Assembly: GCA_937875885.1 (NCBI GenBank) | Contig: CALEIO010000253.1 | Location: 1-6,072 of the forward strand | DNA length: 6,072 nucleotides | Source: an uncultured Clostridia bacterium | GTDB lineage: Bacteria > Bacillota > Clostridia > Oscillospirales > Acutalibacteraceae | Direction of reading: 5' to 3' | Part shown: positions 1 through 6,072 of the stretch, piece by piece | How the letters are laid out: the number at the start of each line of letters is the position of its first letter | How positions within the stretch are numbered: position 1 is the stretch's first letter | Program-made: the position numbers and the translations under genes | The notes under the pieces: model-generated | Database searches by the model: none | What the model was told of the DNA's origin: nothing | The model's input: only the letters and a program-made list of their open reading frames with translations

Positions 1-586
1 GTCCTTCGGGTGCTTTATCTGCAACAACTGTCACACCGAAGTTTGCTGCATATTCACCTGAACCTGAACCACCGTTTACAGTAATCTGAACGGGCACCAC
101 TACCTTCTCCCATACAGGAGTTACTGTAACGTCATTGCCCTTTGCAATCTCTGTCTGAATCTCTGATTCTGACAGTTTCCAACCTGCAAACTCATAGCCG
201 ATAGATGTAGGGTCTGCGGGAAATTCGATGTCATCTGTTTCTGCATAATACTGCGCTTCCAGAATACGTCCGTTAGTACCTACCTTATCGTGCTTGAAAG
301 CAACGTGCTGAATTCCCTCGATGTTTGAAATAAAGCAAGCAGAGAAATAGTCGTTGCCTGTTGTTGTGAAGGTATATGAAAGATCTTCGCACACAATAAC
401 ACCGCTGACAGGATTGAGCCAACCAAGGAAAGTGCTGCCTTCCATTGCATTTGCCGTTACCTTTACCTTTGAGCCAACAGCAATCTTGGAGTTGTTATAT
501 ATAGCGCCCTGGGGTCTTTCAGCGCCGTCATTTATTGAGATTTTGAAGCCTTTTCCGCCTGTAATCTCCACCTTGAGCTTACCTGT
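1..586 (-). repeat. Tail-cassette direct repeat, copy in the left-edge gene
   Basis: Position 1 here corresponds to 1204 in the amylase gene, and the offset of 1203 bases holds to about 586/1789 because the encoded proteins align without indels. Comparing bases by eye, I count 7 mismatches in positions 1-171 and 39 in positions 1-300. Similarity falls further toward the beginning of the reading frame. The copy is in frame with its own signal peptide. The repeat probably continues past the left edge. Confidence 0.9.
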
Positions 587-688
587 TGCAGCAGCGGATG
601 CTGTCAGGTAATATGCAGAAAAAGCGCTCATAACCATAACAAGAATCATCAGACAGCTTAAAAGTCTGATTCCTTTTCTTTTAATCAT
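1..688 (-). CDS. Secreted protein made of the amylase tail cassette, 3' end cut by window edge
   Basis: This open frame starts at ATG 688-686 and continues past the left edge; 229 whole codons are visible. The start is set by GGAGG at 696-700, seven bases upstream. Residues 1-32 look like a Sec signal peptide: Lys/Arg-rich start, a hydrophobic core, and probable cleavage at Ala-Ser-Ala (30-32). From residue 35 the protein aligns without gaps to amylase residues 1315-1509, with 130 of 195 identical by my count. In order there is a beta-rich module (about 35-118), a degenerate InlB-type repeat (about 123-194) and the start of a second divergent InlB-like repeat (198 onward, with GGSGSGEYAA). 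No catalytic domain precedes the cassette. The gene lies 39 nt behind the amylase with no visible terminator between them, so co-transcription is likely. The function is unknown. It may be a non-catalytic surface or complex component, or a longer protein whose distinctive part lies outside the window. Confidence 0.9.
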   Translation of the reverse strand, partial: MIKRKGIRLLSCLMILVMVMSAFSAYYLTASAAATGKLKVEITGGKGFKISINDGAERPQGAIYNNSKIAVGSKVKVTANAMEGSTFLGWLNPVSGVIVCEDLSYTFTTTGNDYFSACFISNIEGIQHVAFKHDKVGTNGRILEAQYYAETDDIEFPADPTSIGYEFAGWKLSESEIQTEIAKGNDVTVTPVWEKVVVPVQITVNGGSGSGEYAANFGVTVVADKAPEG

Positions 689-695
689 AGCATAT

Positions 696-700
696 CCTCC
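696..700 (-). promoter_or_regulatory. Ribosome binding site of the left-edge gene
   Basis: The minus strand reads GGAGG here, seven bases before the ATG at 688. It sits in the 39-nt gap after the amylase stop codon. This gap shows no hairpin and no convincing promoter, which supports translation from a shared message. Confidence 0.85.
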
Positions 701-727
701 GTTAATTCGTTTTTCTGAAACTTTCGT

Positions 728-1081
728 TTATTCTTTTACTGCTTCTGCCAGGTCAGAGTAAACTGTTACAATCTCGTTTGTAGTTGAATCCACATACTGA
801 ACGAACGCTCTTGCTACCCATTCATCACCTGACATAACATTGCCCTTTGTCCAGCAGAATGTACCTGTGCTGTTGGTGCTTGATGAATATCTTACATATA
901 CATTGCTGTCATCTGTAGCAACATTAAATGTTGACTCGTTGTAGTTTGACTTATTAACTGCAACAATACCTGCCTTGTGGAGTGTGTACTCCTTGGGAAC
1001 ATACCAGCTGCAGTAGAACAGATTCTTATCTGCAACGCTTGTGGTATCGATGTTATATACATCTACAAGAATCTGGTAGTC
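728..1081 (-). other. C-terminal domain shared by the amylase and the upstream gene
   Basis: This encodes amylase residues 1551-1667, a beta-strand-rich domain I cannot assign to a named family. Its last 40 or so residues match the end of the right-edge gene: both have the pattern W-x-KG-x-V, then G-x-x-W-[VI]-A-[RK]-A, then VYS, and both end with EA-x-KE at the stop codon. Two cysteines (1574 and 1626) could pair in the amylase; the neighbour has Ser in place of the second. Because the domain sits at the extreme C-terminus of two neighbouring secreted proteins, it may be a localisation or assembly module. That is inference. Confidence 0.75.
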
Positions 1082-4000
1082 GATAACCTCATCTTCGTCT
1101 ACAAATACAGCTGTAAGTGTTGTATCTGCTACGGGATAGAATACATAAGTTTCGTCATAAGATCTGACCTTGCCTGTATTGTCTGTCCAGTATGCAAACT
1201 TCTGTCCTTCGGGTGCTTTATCTGCAACAACTGTCACACCGAAGTTTGCTGCATATTCGCCTGAACCTGAACCGCCGTTTACAGTAATCTGAACGGGCAC
1301 AACAACCTTCTCCCATACAGGAGTTACGGTTACGTCATTGCCCTTTGCAATCTCTGTCTGAATCTCTGCTTCTGTCATACTCCAGCTTGTAAACTCATAG
1401 CCTACAGCTGTGGGAGTATCGGGAAATTCGATGTCATCTGTCTCGGCATAATACTGTGCTTCCAGAATTCGACCAAAGTTGCCTGTTCTGTCGTGCTTGA
1501 AAGTTACAAGCTGAGCACCCTCAACTTCGATATTATAGAGTGCATTGATTGAATCGTTGCCTGTTGCCACAAATGTATAAACGGGATCGGATGAAAGCAG
1601 AACGCCGTTCATAGAATTTACCCATCCCATAAACTTCTGATCACTTGATGCAAGTGAAGCAACAGTAACAGCAGAACCGATCTCGATTCTTGAGTTGTGG
1701 TAAGAAGCACCCTGGGGTCTTGCCGCACTACCATTTACAGAAATGGTAAATCCGCTGCCGCCGGAAACTCTTACTCTGAGTGAGCCTGTGTTCACCTTTG
1801 TCTGATTCTTTGTGTACAGAGCATTAACTGTGGTATCTTCGGTTATGTTTGTAAACTCTTTGTCCCATTCCTTGAAGGTGTAGCCCTCTCTTGTGGGATT
1901 TTCGGGTGCTTTGGCACCGCTGCCGTACTCAACCTGCTGTGTGCTGAGCACTGCGCCGTCAAAGTCAACGAACTCAACTTTGTAATTGTTAACTGTCTGG
2001 GTGTAGACTGCTGTAACTGTCAGATCTGATGTAACAGCAGAGAAATCCGCATCCCATTCTTTGAATGTGTATGAATACTGTGCGTTGCCCTCTCTTGCAG
2101 GAGCTGTGGGAGCTGTTGCACCCTTACCCTGTGTAACAGTCTGGGTATCCAGTACTGTTCCGTCGTAATCCTTGAAGGTAACTGTGTATTCGGGAGCAAC
2201 ATAGATTATCTCAAGGTAATGGGTTGACTTGTTGAAATTGAAGATATATGTACCACCATCAGCTTTGAGAGTACAGTTATCCTTGCCTGTCTTCATCAAC
2301 CAGCCAATGCTTGAGCTGGTAGTTGTAGTATTATCAATGGTACCGTTGTTGCCGTACCATACATTCATACTGTGAACCTTGAATTTATAGGAACCTGCTT
2401 CAAGAGCAATAGTGGTTGTGAGGATATTCTCATCCTCTGTGGGCTCCATAAGGTTTGTTCCTTTCCAGTCATTGAATGTACCCTTGAGGTATGTGGGTAA
2501 CATTGTGTACAGGGCTGTTACTGTGATATCTTCGGTTACGTTTGTAAACTCCTTATCCCAACCGCTGAAGGAATATTCTTCTCTGGTGGGGTCTGCAGGT
2601 GCTTTGGCATCGTTGCCGTACTCAACCTGCTGTGTACTGAGCACTGTGCCGTTCCAGTCTGTAAAGGTTACTGTGTATTCATTTACGGTTTCTGTATAAA
2701 GAGCATTAACAGTTGTGTTCTTTGTGACATTTGTAAAGTCTGTATCCCAACCGCTGAAAGTATAGGTGAACTGTGCTGTTGCAGGTCTTGTGGGGTCTGC
2801 AGGTGCTATAGCATCTGTGCCCTCCTCTACCCTCTGGGTGGAGATTACTGTGCCATCATAATCACAGAACTCAACAGTAAACATAACAACTTCATCAATT
2901 TCTGCAAGCTTCTCTACCACAAGCTTCATTGTGGAGAGATTCAGAGTAAATCTGTATGTGCCGCCTGTAGCAACAAGAGTACACTTGGTGCTGACGGAGC
3001 TCTTCATTGTCCAGCCGCCTGAGCCTGTGTTATCGTTGATTGTACCTGAATTTCCGTACCAGACATCCTTGCTGTGGATCTTGAATGTATAGGTACCGGC
3101 ATCGAGTTTGAGGTTGGTGTAAACCACGTTTTCCTCGTCGGCAGCAGCCATAACATTTGCATCGGTCCAATCGTTGAATGTACCCTTGAGGAAGGTAACG
3201 TTGCTCTTGTAAAGTGCTGTTACTGTAATGTCACCTGTGATTTTTGAGAAATCCTTATCCCAACCCGAGAAGGTGTAGTTTTCTCTCTCGGGCTCTACCG
3301 GAGGAATGTTTGCAGCAGAGCCGTATTCCACCTGTGTGGTATAAAGGAGAGTTCCGTCCCAATCTAAGAATGTGACTGTGTATTTATTTACTGTTTTTGA
3401 GTATGTAGCTGTGATGGTTGTAGCTTTTGTGATGTTTTTATAGCTCTTGTCCCAGCCTGAGAATGTGTAGGTATATTGCGCATCTGCAGGTCTTGTGGGG
3501 TCTGCGGGAGCTGTAGCATTCTGCCCTCTTTCAACCTCCTGAACAGAGATCTCGGTTCCGTCATAATCACAGAACACAACAGAATATTTCACCACTCCGT
3601 CAATGTCTGCAATCTTCTCTACAACCAGTTTCATTGTAGAGGGATTCAAAGTGAATCTGTATGTACCACCTGTTGCTTTAAGAGTGCAGTTGTCGCTTAC
3701 AGAGCTCTTCATTGTCCAGCCTTCGGAACTGGTAGCATCGGTAATTGTACCCGAATTACTGAACCAGGAATCCACAAGCTTGTGGTCGATTTTGAAGGTG
3801 TATGTGCCTGCATCGAGCACCATATCCGCTGAAACTGTGTTTGCTTTTTGGTCAAAGTTCAGGGGTGTATCATCAGTCCAGTCGTTGAATGTACCTTTAA
3901 GGTAGATATCCGATTCTCTGCTTGTGGTTTTTTCGTGGAGAATCACAAGCTTACCTGTGGTGATGTTGAATGTAAAGGTGTATTTTCCGCCTGTAGCCTT

Positions 4001-5731
4001 GAGAGTACAGTTGTCATCATTGGCAGCTTTCATTGTCCAGCCACCCTCTCCTGTTGTGTCGGAGATTGTGCTTGAATTGCCGTACCAGATTCCGTTTGCA
4101 GAAACCTTGAAGGTGTATGTACCTGCATCAAGGTACATCTCTGTGGAAGCTGTGTTTGCAGAAGATGCCATCAATTTATTGGCGTTTGTGCTCCAGTCAT
4201 TAAAGGAACCAACAACAGCAAAATCTGTTATATTGCCCTTTGAGAATGCACCATAATTATCCTGATTATAAACAACCGCAATGCCTGTATCGCCGATGTC
4301 ACCCTTGATGTATCCGCCGGATACTGTAAAGGTGTTGCCTGTGATTGCATCCTTGTATGTACCCGATGCCATCTTGTGAACGGGAGCGCTCATATCGTCG
4401 TAGTATGTACCGCCTGTGTTGACGATGATCATACCTGAGTCTCCACGCTCAATACAAGCCAGATTATAGTATGAAGAAAGGTACTCGGATCTGCCGATAA
4501 ATGCGTTATTGAAGCGGTTTACAGCCTTAACCTCGGGGTATGTCCAGGAGGTCTGGTCTGCATCACCCATCATGGTTGTGTCCATATTCTTGGGACGTGC
4601 AAGGTACAGAGCGCAAACCTCTGACTTTGCGCCAATCATAGCCCAGGTTTTGTTGATATTATTTTCGCTTACAAAGTTTGTGCCGTTGTCCTTGTGGTTA
4701 TCGTGGGACTCTGTCCACTGCACAGCCTTGTTCTTGGCGGCACCGTTGCTGATGCTGCCTGAAGCTGCATTGGAAGCATTACCATTGCAGACACCGTTTC
4801 TGATTTTATCGGAAGAACCGGGGTCAGAAACGCTCATATACTGTGTGTATGCCTCAATAGAAAGACTGCCACCGGGAGAACCCAGAAGCTCGCCATAGTA
4901 ATAGGGTGTAAAACCTCTTGTTTCCTGGGCATACTCTGTAGCTGCATTCAGCACATTAGGCCAGAAATCACTGCGGAAACTTGAGTCGTCCCAGGGTGTT
5001 TCAATGTGCTTTACAGCATCAAAACGGAAGCCGTCAGCACCTGCAGCAATAGCCTCTTTCATAAAGTTTTTGCAGTGCTTCTGAACAATAGAGTTGGATG
5101 TATTAAGGTCAGGCAGACCTGTAAGACAATACTGGGTTACCTCGTATCTATCGCTGAAGTTATATGTATTCTTGGAAATATCGTGCCAACAGCTGGAGTT
5201 TGTTCTGATTTCAGAAGGAATCCAGGGATGGATAGTGTTGCCGGACATATCGTTTGCCATATGGTTGAAAACCGTGTCAACAATAACCTTGATGCCAAAC
5301 TTGTGGGCTTTTTCGCACATAGATTTGAACTCTGTCTTTGTGCCCTGAACATTTCTGTAGTTATCTTCAATATTAAAAGCAACGGGCTGATAAATTACCC
5401 AGGAAGAGTTCATAATTGTGTTCCAGTATTCTCCTGTAGATTCCTTGATTGGCTGAATAGGAGAAGTCTGGATTGCAGAGAAGCCCTGCTCTGCAATTTT
5501 CTGCAGATTAGCCTCAATGTTCTTATAAGACCAGGTCCAGCACTGAAGAATCTGGCCCTGCTGAATGTTGTCTGCAAGTCCGTAGAGATTAGCACTTGTC
5601 TGTGCAGTTTCAACCTCTGCCGAAACCTCCTGCGTCTCAATCTCTGCCGCACCGACAACAAAGCCTGTTGATAAAACAGACAGAATCATCGATAGAACCA
5701 GCAGCAGACTTAAAAATCTGAATTTTTTCAT
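728..5731 (-). CDS. Secreted multimodular alpha-amylase (GH13, AmyE/GH13_28 type)
   Basis: Predicted extracellular endo-acting alpha-1,4-glucanase of 1667 residues that cleaves starch and related glucans. The start is MKKF at 5731, because AAAGGAG (5740-5746) lies eight bases upstream. A signal peptide covers about 1-29. The (beta/alpha)8 barrel and domain C span about 55-490 and resemble Bacillus subtilis AmyE. The GH13 motifs are intact: DTVFNH (152-157), LPDLN (206-210), GFRFDAVKH (234-242) with nucleophile Asp238, GELLG with acid/base Glu281, and ESHDNH (341-346) with Asp344. FNDW-type carbohydrate-binding-like modules lie at about 504-600, 609-706, 847-941 and 1080-1177. InlB-type repeats lie at about 715-780, 784-842, 951-1014, 1019-1076, 1182-1245 and 1250-1308. 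The tail holds a beta-rich module (1315-1400), two divergent InlB-like repeats (about 1403-1474 and 1478-1543) and a C-terminal domain (about 1551-1667). It is much longer than AmyE (about 660 residues from memory). The activity is well supported; binding by the accessory modules is inferred. No dockerin or sortase motif is seen. Confidence 0.96.
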   Translation of the reverse strand: MKKFRFLSLLLVLSMILSVLSTGFVVGAAEIETQEVSAEVETAQTSANLYGLADNIQQGQILQCWTWSYKNIEANLQKIAEQGFSAIQTSPIQPIKESTGEYWNTIMNSSWVIYQPVAFNIEDNYRNVQGTKTEFKSMCEKAHKFGIKVIVDTVFNHMANDMSGNTIHPWIPSEIRTNSSCWHDISKNTYNFSDRYEVTQYCLTGLPDLNTSNSIVQKHCKNFMKEAIAAGADGFRFDAVKHIETPWDDSSFRSDFWPNVLNAATEYAQETRGFTPYYYGELLGSPGGSLSIEAYTQYMSVSDPGSSDKIRNGVCNGNASNAASGSISNGAAKNKAVQWTESHDNHKDNGTNFVSENNINKTWAMIGAKSEVCALYLARPKNMDTTMMGDADQTSWTYPEVKAVNRFNNAFIGRSEYLSSYYNLACIERGDSGMIIVNTGGTYYDDMSAPVHKMASGTYKDAITGNTFTVSGGYIKGDIGDTGIAVVYNQDNYGAFSKGNITDFAVVGSFNDWSTNANKLMASSANTASTEMYLDAGTYTFKVSANGIWYGNSSTISDTTGEGGWTMKAANDDNCTLKATGGKYTFTFNITTGKLVILHEKTTSRESDIYLKGTFNDWTDDTPLNFDQKANTVSADMVLDAGTYTFKIDHKLVDSWFSNSGTITDATSSEGWTMKSSVSDNCTLKATGGTYRFTLNPSTMKLVVEKIADIDGVVKYSVVFCDYDGTEISVQEVERGQNATAPADPTRPADAQYTYTFSGWDKSYKNITKATTITATYSKTVNKYTVTFLDWDGTLLYTTQVEYGSAANIPPVEPERENYTFSGWDKDFSKITGDITVTALYKSNVTFLKGTFNDWTDANVMAAADEENVVYTNLKLDAGTYTFKIHSKDVWYGNSGTINDNTGSGGWTMKSSVSTKCTLVATGGTYRFTLNLSTMKLVVEKLAEIDEVVMFTVEFCDYDGTVISTQRVEEGTDAIAPADPTRPATAQFTYTFSGWDTDFTNVTKNTTVNALYTETVNEYTVTFTDWNGTVLSTQQVEYGNDAKAPADPTREEYSFSGWDKEFTNVTEDITVTALYTMLPTYLKGTFNDWKGTNLMEPTEDENILTTTIALEAGSYKFKVHSMNVWYGNNGTIDNTTTTSSSIGWLMKTGKDNCTLKADGGTYIFNFNKSTHYLEIIYVAPEYTVTFKDYDGTVLDTQTVTQGKGATAPTAPAREGNAQYSYTFKEWDADFSAVTSDLTVTAVYTQTVNNYKVEFVDFDGAVLSTQQVEYGSGAKAPENPTREGYTFKEWDKEFTNITEDTTVNALYTKNQTKVNTGSLRVRVSGGSGFTISVNGSAARPQGASYHNSRIEIGSAVTVASLASSDQKFMGWVNSMNGVLLSSDPVYTFVATGNDSINALYNIEVEGAQLVTFKHDRTGNFGRILEAQYYAETDDIEFPDTPTAVGYEFTSWSMTEAEIQTEIAKGNDVTVTPVWEKVVVPVQITVNGGSGSGEYAANFGVTVVADKAPEGQKFAYWTDNTGKVRSYDETYVFYPVADTTLTAVFVDEDEVIDYQILVDVYNIDTTSVADKNLFYCSWYVPKEYTLHKAGIVAVNKSNYNESTFNVATDDSNVYVRYSSSTNSTGTFCWTKGNVMSGDEWVARAFVQYVDSTTNEIVTVYSDLAEAVKE
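1204..1789 (-). repeat. Tail-cassette direct repeat, copy in the amylase gene
   Basis: This segment encodes amylase residues 1315-1509 and part of codon 1510. It is the partner of positions 1-586. It contains the RPQGA and GRILEAQYYAE motifs, the VTVTPVWEKVVVPVQ segment and the GGSGSGEYAANFG segment. Residues 1455-1509 differ from the other copy at one position only, whereas the first 100 residues of the cassette are about half identical. Confidence 0.9.
1802..2494 (-). repeat. Amylase tandem unit 3 (FNDW module plus long and short InlB-type repeats)
   Basis: This encodes residues 1080-1310. The FNDW module (Trp1089, WYGN at 1125-1128, GWLMK at 1143-1147) is followed by a long InlB-type repeat (about 1182-1245) and a short one (about 1250-1308). 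The long form carries NAQYSYTF, the short form REGYTF. Both have the DxDG core and end in A-[VL]-Y. Together with units 1 and 2 it forms a higher-order tandem repeat with a period of about 700 bases. The linker in the FNDW module is Thr/Ser-rich (1135-1141). Confidence 0.85.
2495..3193 (-). repeat. Amylase tandem unit 2 (FNDW module plus long and short InlB-type repeats)
   Basis: This encodes residues 847-1079. The FNDW module (Trp855, WYGN at 891-894, GGWTMK at 905-910) is followed by a long repeat (about 951-1014, with TAQFTYTFSGWD) and a short repeat (about 1019-1076, with REEYSFSGWD). The end of its FNDW module is close to that of unit 1: both carry TMKLVVEK and a GG-TYRFTL segment. The DNA around 2911-3010 visibly matches 3613-3712. 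Confidence 0.85.
3194..3907 (-). repeat. Amylase tandem unit 1 (FNDW module plus long and short InlB-type repeats)
   Basis: This encodes residues 609-846. The order is FNDW module (Trp618), long InlB-type repeat (about 715-780, with DAQYTYTFSGWD) and short repeat (about 784-842, with RENYTFSGWD). Its FNDW module differs from the other three: the WYGN motif is WFSN (656-659), and the segment just before it is two residues longer than in unit 2. Ligand binding by this copy may be altered. Confidence 0.85.
3932..4222 (-). other. First FNDW-type carbohydrate-binding-like module of the amylase
   Basis: This encodes residues 504-600, directly after domain C of the catalytic part. The motifs are SFNDW (509-513), LDAGTYTFKV, WYGN (549-552), GGWTMK (563-568) and a final beta hairpin GGKYTFTFN. 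It resembles the beta-sandwich modules with an FNDW signature found in pullulanases and other starch enzymes (X25/CBM48-like in character), but I cannot name the CBM family. No InlB-type repeats follow it, unlike the three later copies. Confidence 0.75.
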
Positions 5732-5739
5732 TATAGCAA

Positions 5740-5746
5740 CTCCTTT
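5740..5746 (-). promoter_or_regulatory. Ribosome binding site that sets the amylase start
   Basis: The minus strand reads AAAGGAG, eight bases before the ATG at 5731. The frame stays open upstream to an ATG at 5791. That start would put 20 residues before the signal peptide and would lie upstream of the candidate -10 box, so the 5731 start is preferred. Confidence 0.85.
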
Positions 5747-5768
5747 GCTTTTATGAATATATACATAT

Positions 5769-5797
5769 ATTTTACCACAGAGAAGCAGCAAAATCTA
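5769..5797 (-). promoter_or_regulatory. Candidate extended -10 promoter of the amylase gene
   Basis: The minus strand has TGGTAAAAT at 5769-5777, which is a TG-extended -10 box (TAAAAT, five of six matches to TATAAT). With 17-base spacing the -35 would be TAGATT (5792-5797), a poor match. An alternative pairing is TTGCTG with TATATG at 16 bases. Transcription would begin near 5762, giving a leader of about 30 bases. The site lies after the upstream gene's terminator, as expected for a fresh promoter. No experimental support. Confidence 0.4.
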
Positions 5798-5822
5798 TGA
5801 ATGTAATACACGAAAAGCCACA

Positions 5823-5837
5823 TTGCAATTTATGCAA
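5823..5837. promoter_or_regulatory. Small inverted repeat upstream of the amylase promoter, possible operator
   Basis: TTGCA and TGCAA flank a five-base AT centre, making a perfect 5-bp dyad about 25 bases upstream of the presumed -35 region. Its position would suit an activator or repressor site. It does not match the CcpA cre consensus. A dyad this short can arise by chance. Confidence 0.2.
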
Positions 5838-5850
5838 AACACTCATAAAG

Positions 5851-5884
5851 AAATCCCCCGATATCTGAATATCGGGGGATTTTT
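5851..5884 (-). terminator. Rho-independent terminator after the upstream gene
   Basis: The arms at 5851-5864 and 5869-5882 pair perfectly over 14 bp around a four-base loop, with five consecutive G:C pairs plus one more in the stem. On the minus strand the stem ends in a T-rich run (ATTTCTTT). It lies about 50 bases past the stop codon of the right-edge gene, which it is placed to terminate. The plus strand also ends in a T run, so it could work in both directions, but no plus-strand gene is visible here. Confidence 0.85.
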
Positions 5885-5930
5885 GTTAAGTTTCAGTTAT
5901 GCATTTGCGGCATAAATCATCATTTTCGGA

Positions 5931-6072
5931 TTACTCCTTGGTAGCTTCCATTTCCTCGGAATATACTGTGTGGAGCACGCCGTCTGCATCGTAGTACATT
6001 ACGTATGCTTTTGCAATCCAGGTCTGGCCAACTGTTACGCTGCCCTTACCCCAGGATGCTGTACCGCTGTTG
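5931..6072 (-). CDS. C-terminal end of an upstream secreted protein, 5' end cut by window edge
   Basis: The last 46 codons and a TAA stop (5933-5931) are visible; the rest lies beyond the right edge. The fragment contains SWGKGSV, GQTWIAKAYV and HTVYSEEMEATKE. It aligns to the last 40 or so residues of the amylase with one single-residue gap after the shared Trp (amylase Trp1627). The full protein is probably another secreted member of the same locus, but its catalytic or binding part cannot be seen. The gene is followed by its own terminator, so it is probably not co-transcribed with the amylase, apart from readthrough. Confidence 0.85.
   Translation of the reverse strand, partial: NSGTASWGKGSVTVGQTWIAKAYVMYYDADGVLHTVYSEEMEATKE

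Noticed and set aside
653..664. LLSC near residues 9-12 of the left-edge protein as a lipobox
   Set aside because: The Cys comes too early, before most of the hydrophobic core. A normal signal peptidase I site (Ala-Ser-Ala) follows at residues 30-32, so a lipoprotein is unlikely.
728..1081. Dockerin or sortase signal at the amylase C-terminus
   Set aside because: There are no paired calcium-binding DxNxDG loops, no LPXTG-like motif, and no hydrophobic tail followed by basic residues.
1802..3907. Regularly spaced DNA repeats as a CRISPR array or non-coding satellite
   Set aside because: The period is about 700 bases, the repeats are degenerate and keep the reading frame throughout. They encode tandem protein domains.
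5006..5671. Plus-strand open frame of 221 codons opposite the amylase catalytic domain
   Set aside because: It lies wholly antisense to a domain with intact GH13 motifs and has no recognisable domain. It is a by-product of the amylase codon pattern, as are the shorter plus-strand frames across the repeat region.
5732..5791. Upstream in-frame ATG at 5791 extending the amylase by 20 residues
   Set aside because: It would place a non-signal segment before a clear signal peptide and has no good ribosome binding site. The ATG at 5731 has AAAGGAG at proper spacing.

Overview
The window reads as part of a secreted starch-degradation locus from a Gram-positive gut or rumen Firmicute, probably a Ruminococcus-like member of the Oscillospirales. 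That placement is an inference. It rests on the moderate GC by eye, the strong GGAGG-type ribosome binding sites, the Gram-positive signal peptides, and a large multimodular AmyE-type amylase carrying InlB/Listeria-Bacteroides-type repeats. No marker gene in the window fixes the species.

All three genes lie on the minus strand, so transcription runs from right to left. At the right edge (5931-6072) is the last 46 codons of an upstream gene. It is followed by a 14-bp-stem intrinsic terminator (5851-5884) and a candidate extended -10 promoter (near 5769-5797). Next comes a 1667-residue secreted alpha-amylase (728-5731). Only 39 nt later, with no terminator between, a third gene starts at 688 and runs off the left edge.

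The amylase has a signal peptide, a complete GH13 catalytic domain of the AmyE (GH13_28) type and one FNDW-type carbohydrate-binding-like module. After these come three tandem units of about 235 residues, each one FNDW module plus a long and a short InlB-type repeat. The protein ends in a tail cassette and a C-terminal domain of about 117 residues. The left-edge gene is a signal peptide joined directly to the same tail cassette: 195 residues align without gaps, 130 identical by my count. The right-edge gene ends in the same C-terminal domain as the amylase.

The locus is therefore a cluster of secreted proteins built from shared non-catalytic parts. The amylase is the only visible enzyme, and its left neighbour may be a catalytically empty companion made of the shared tail. 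What the tail and C-terminal domain do cannot be read from sequence; surface attachment or assembly of a starch-degrading complex is the most natural guess. No dockerin, LPXTG motif or SLH domain is visible. There are no RNA genes, mobile elements or CRISPR arrays, and no gene-free stretch longer than about 200 nt.
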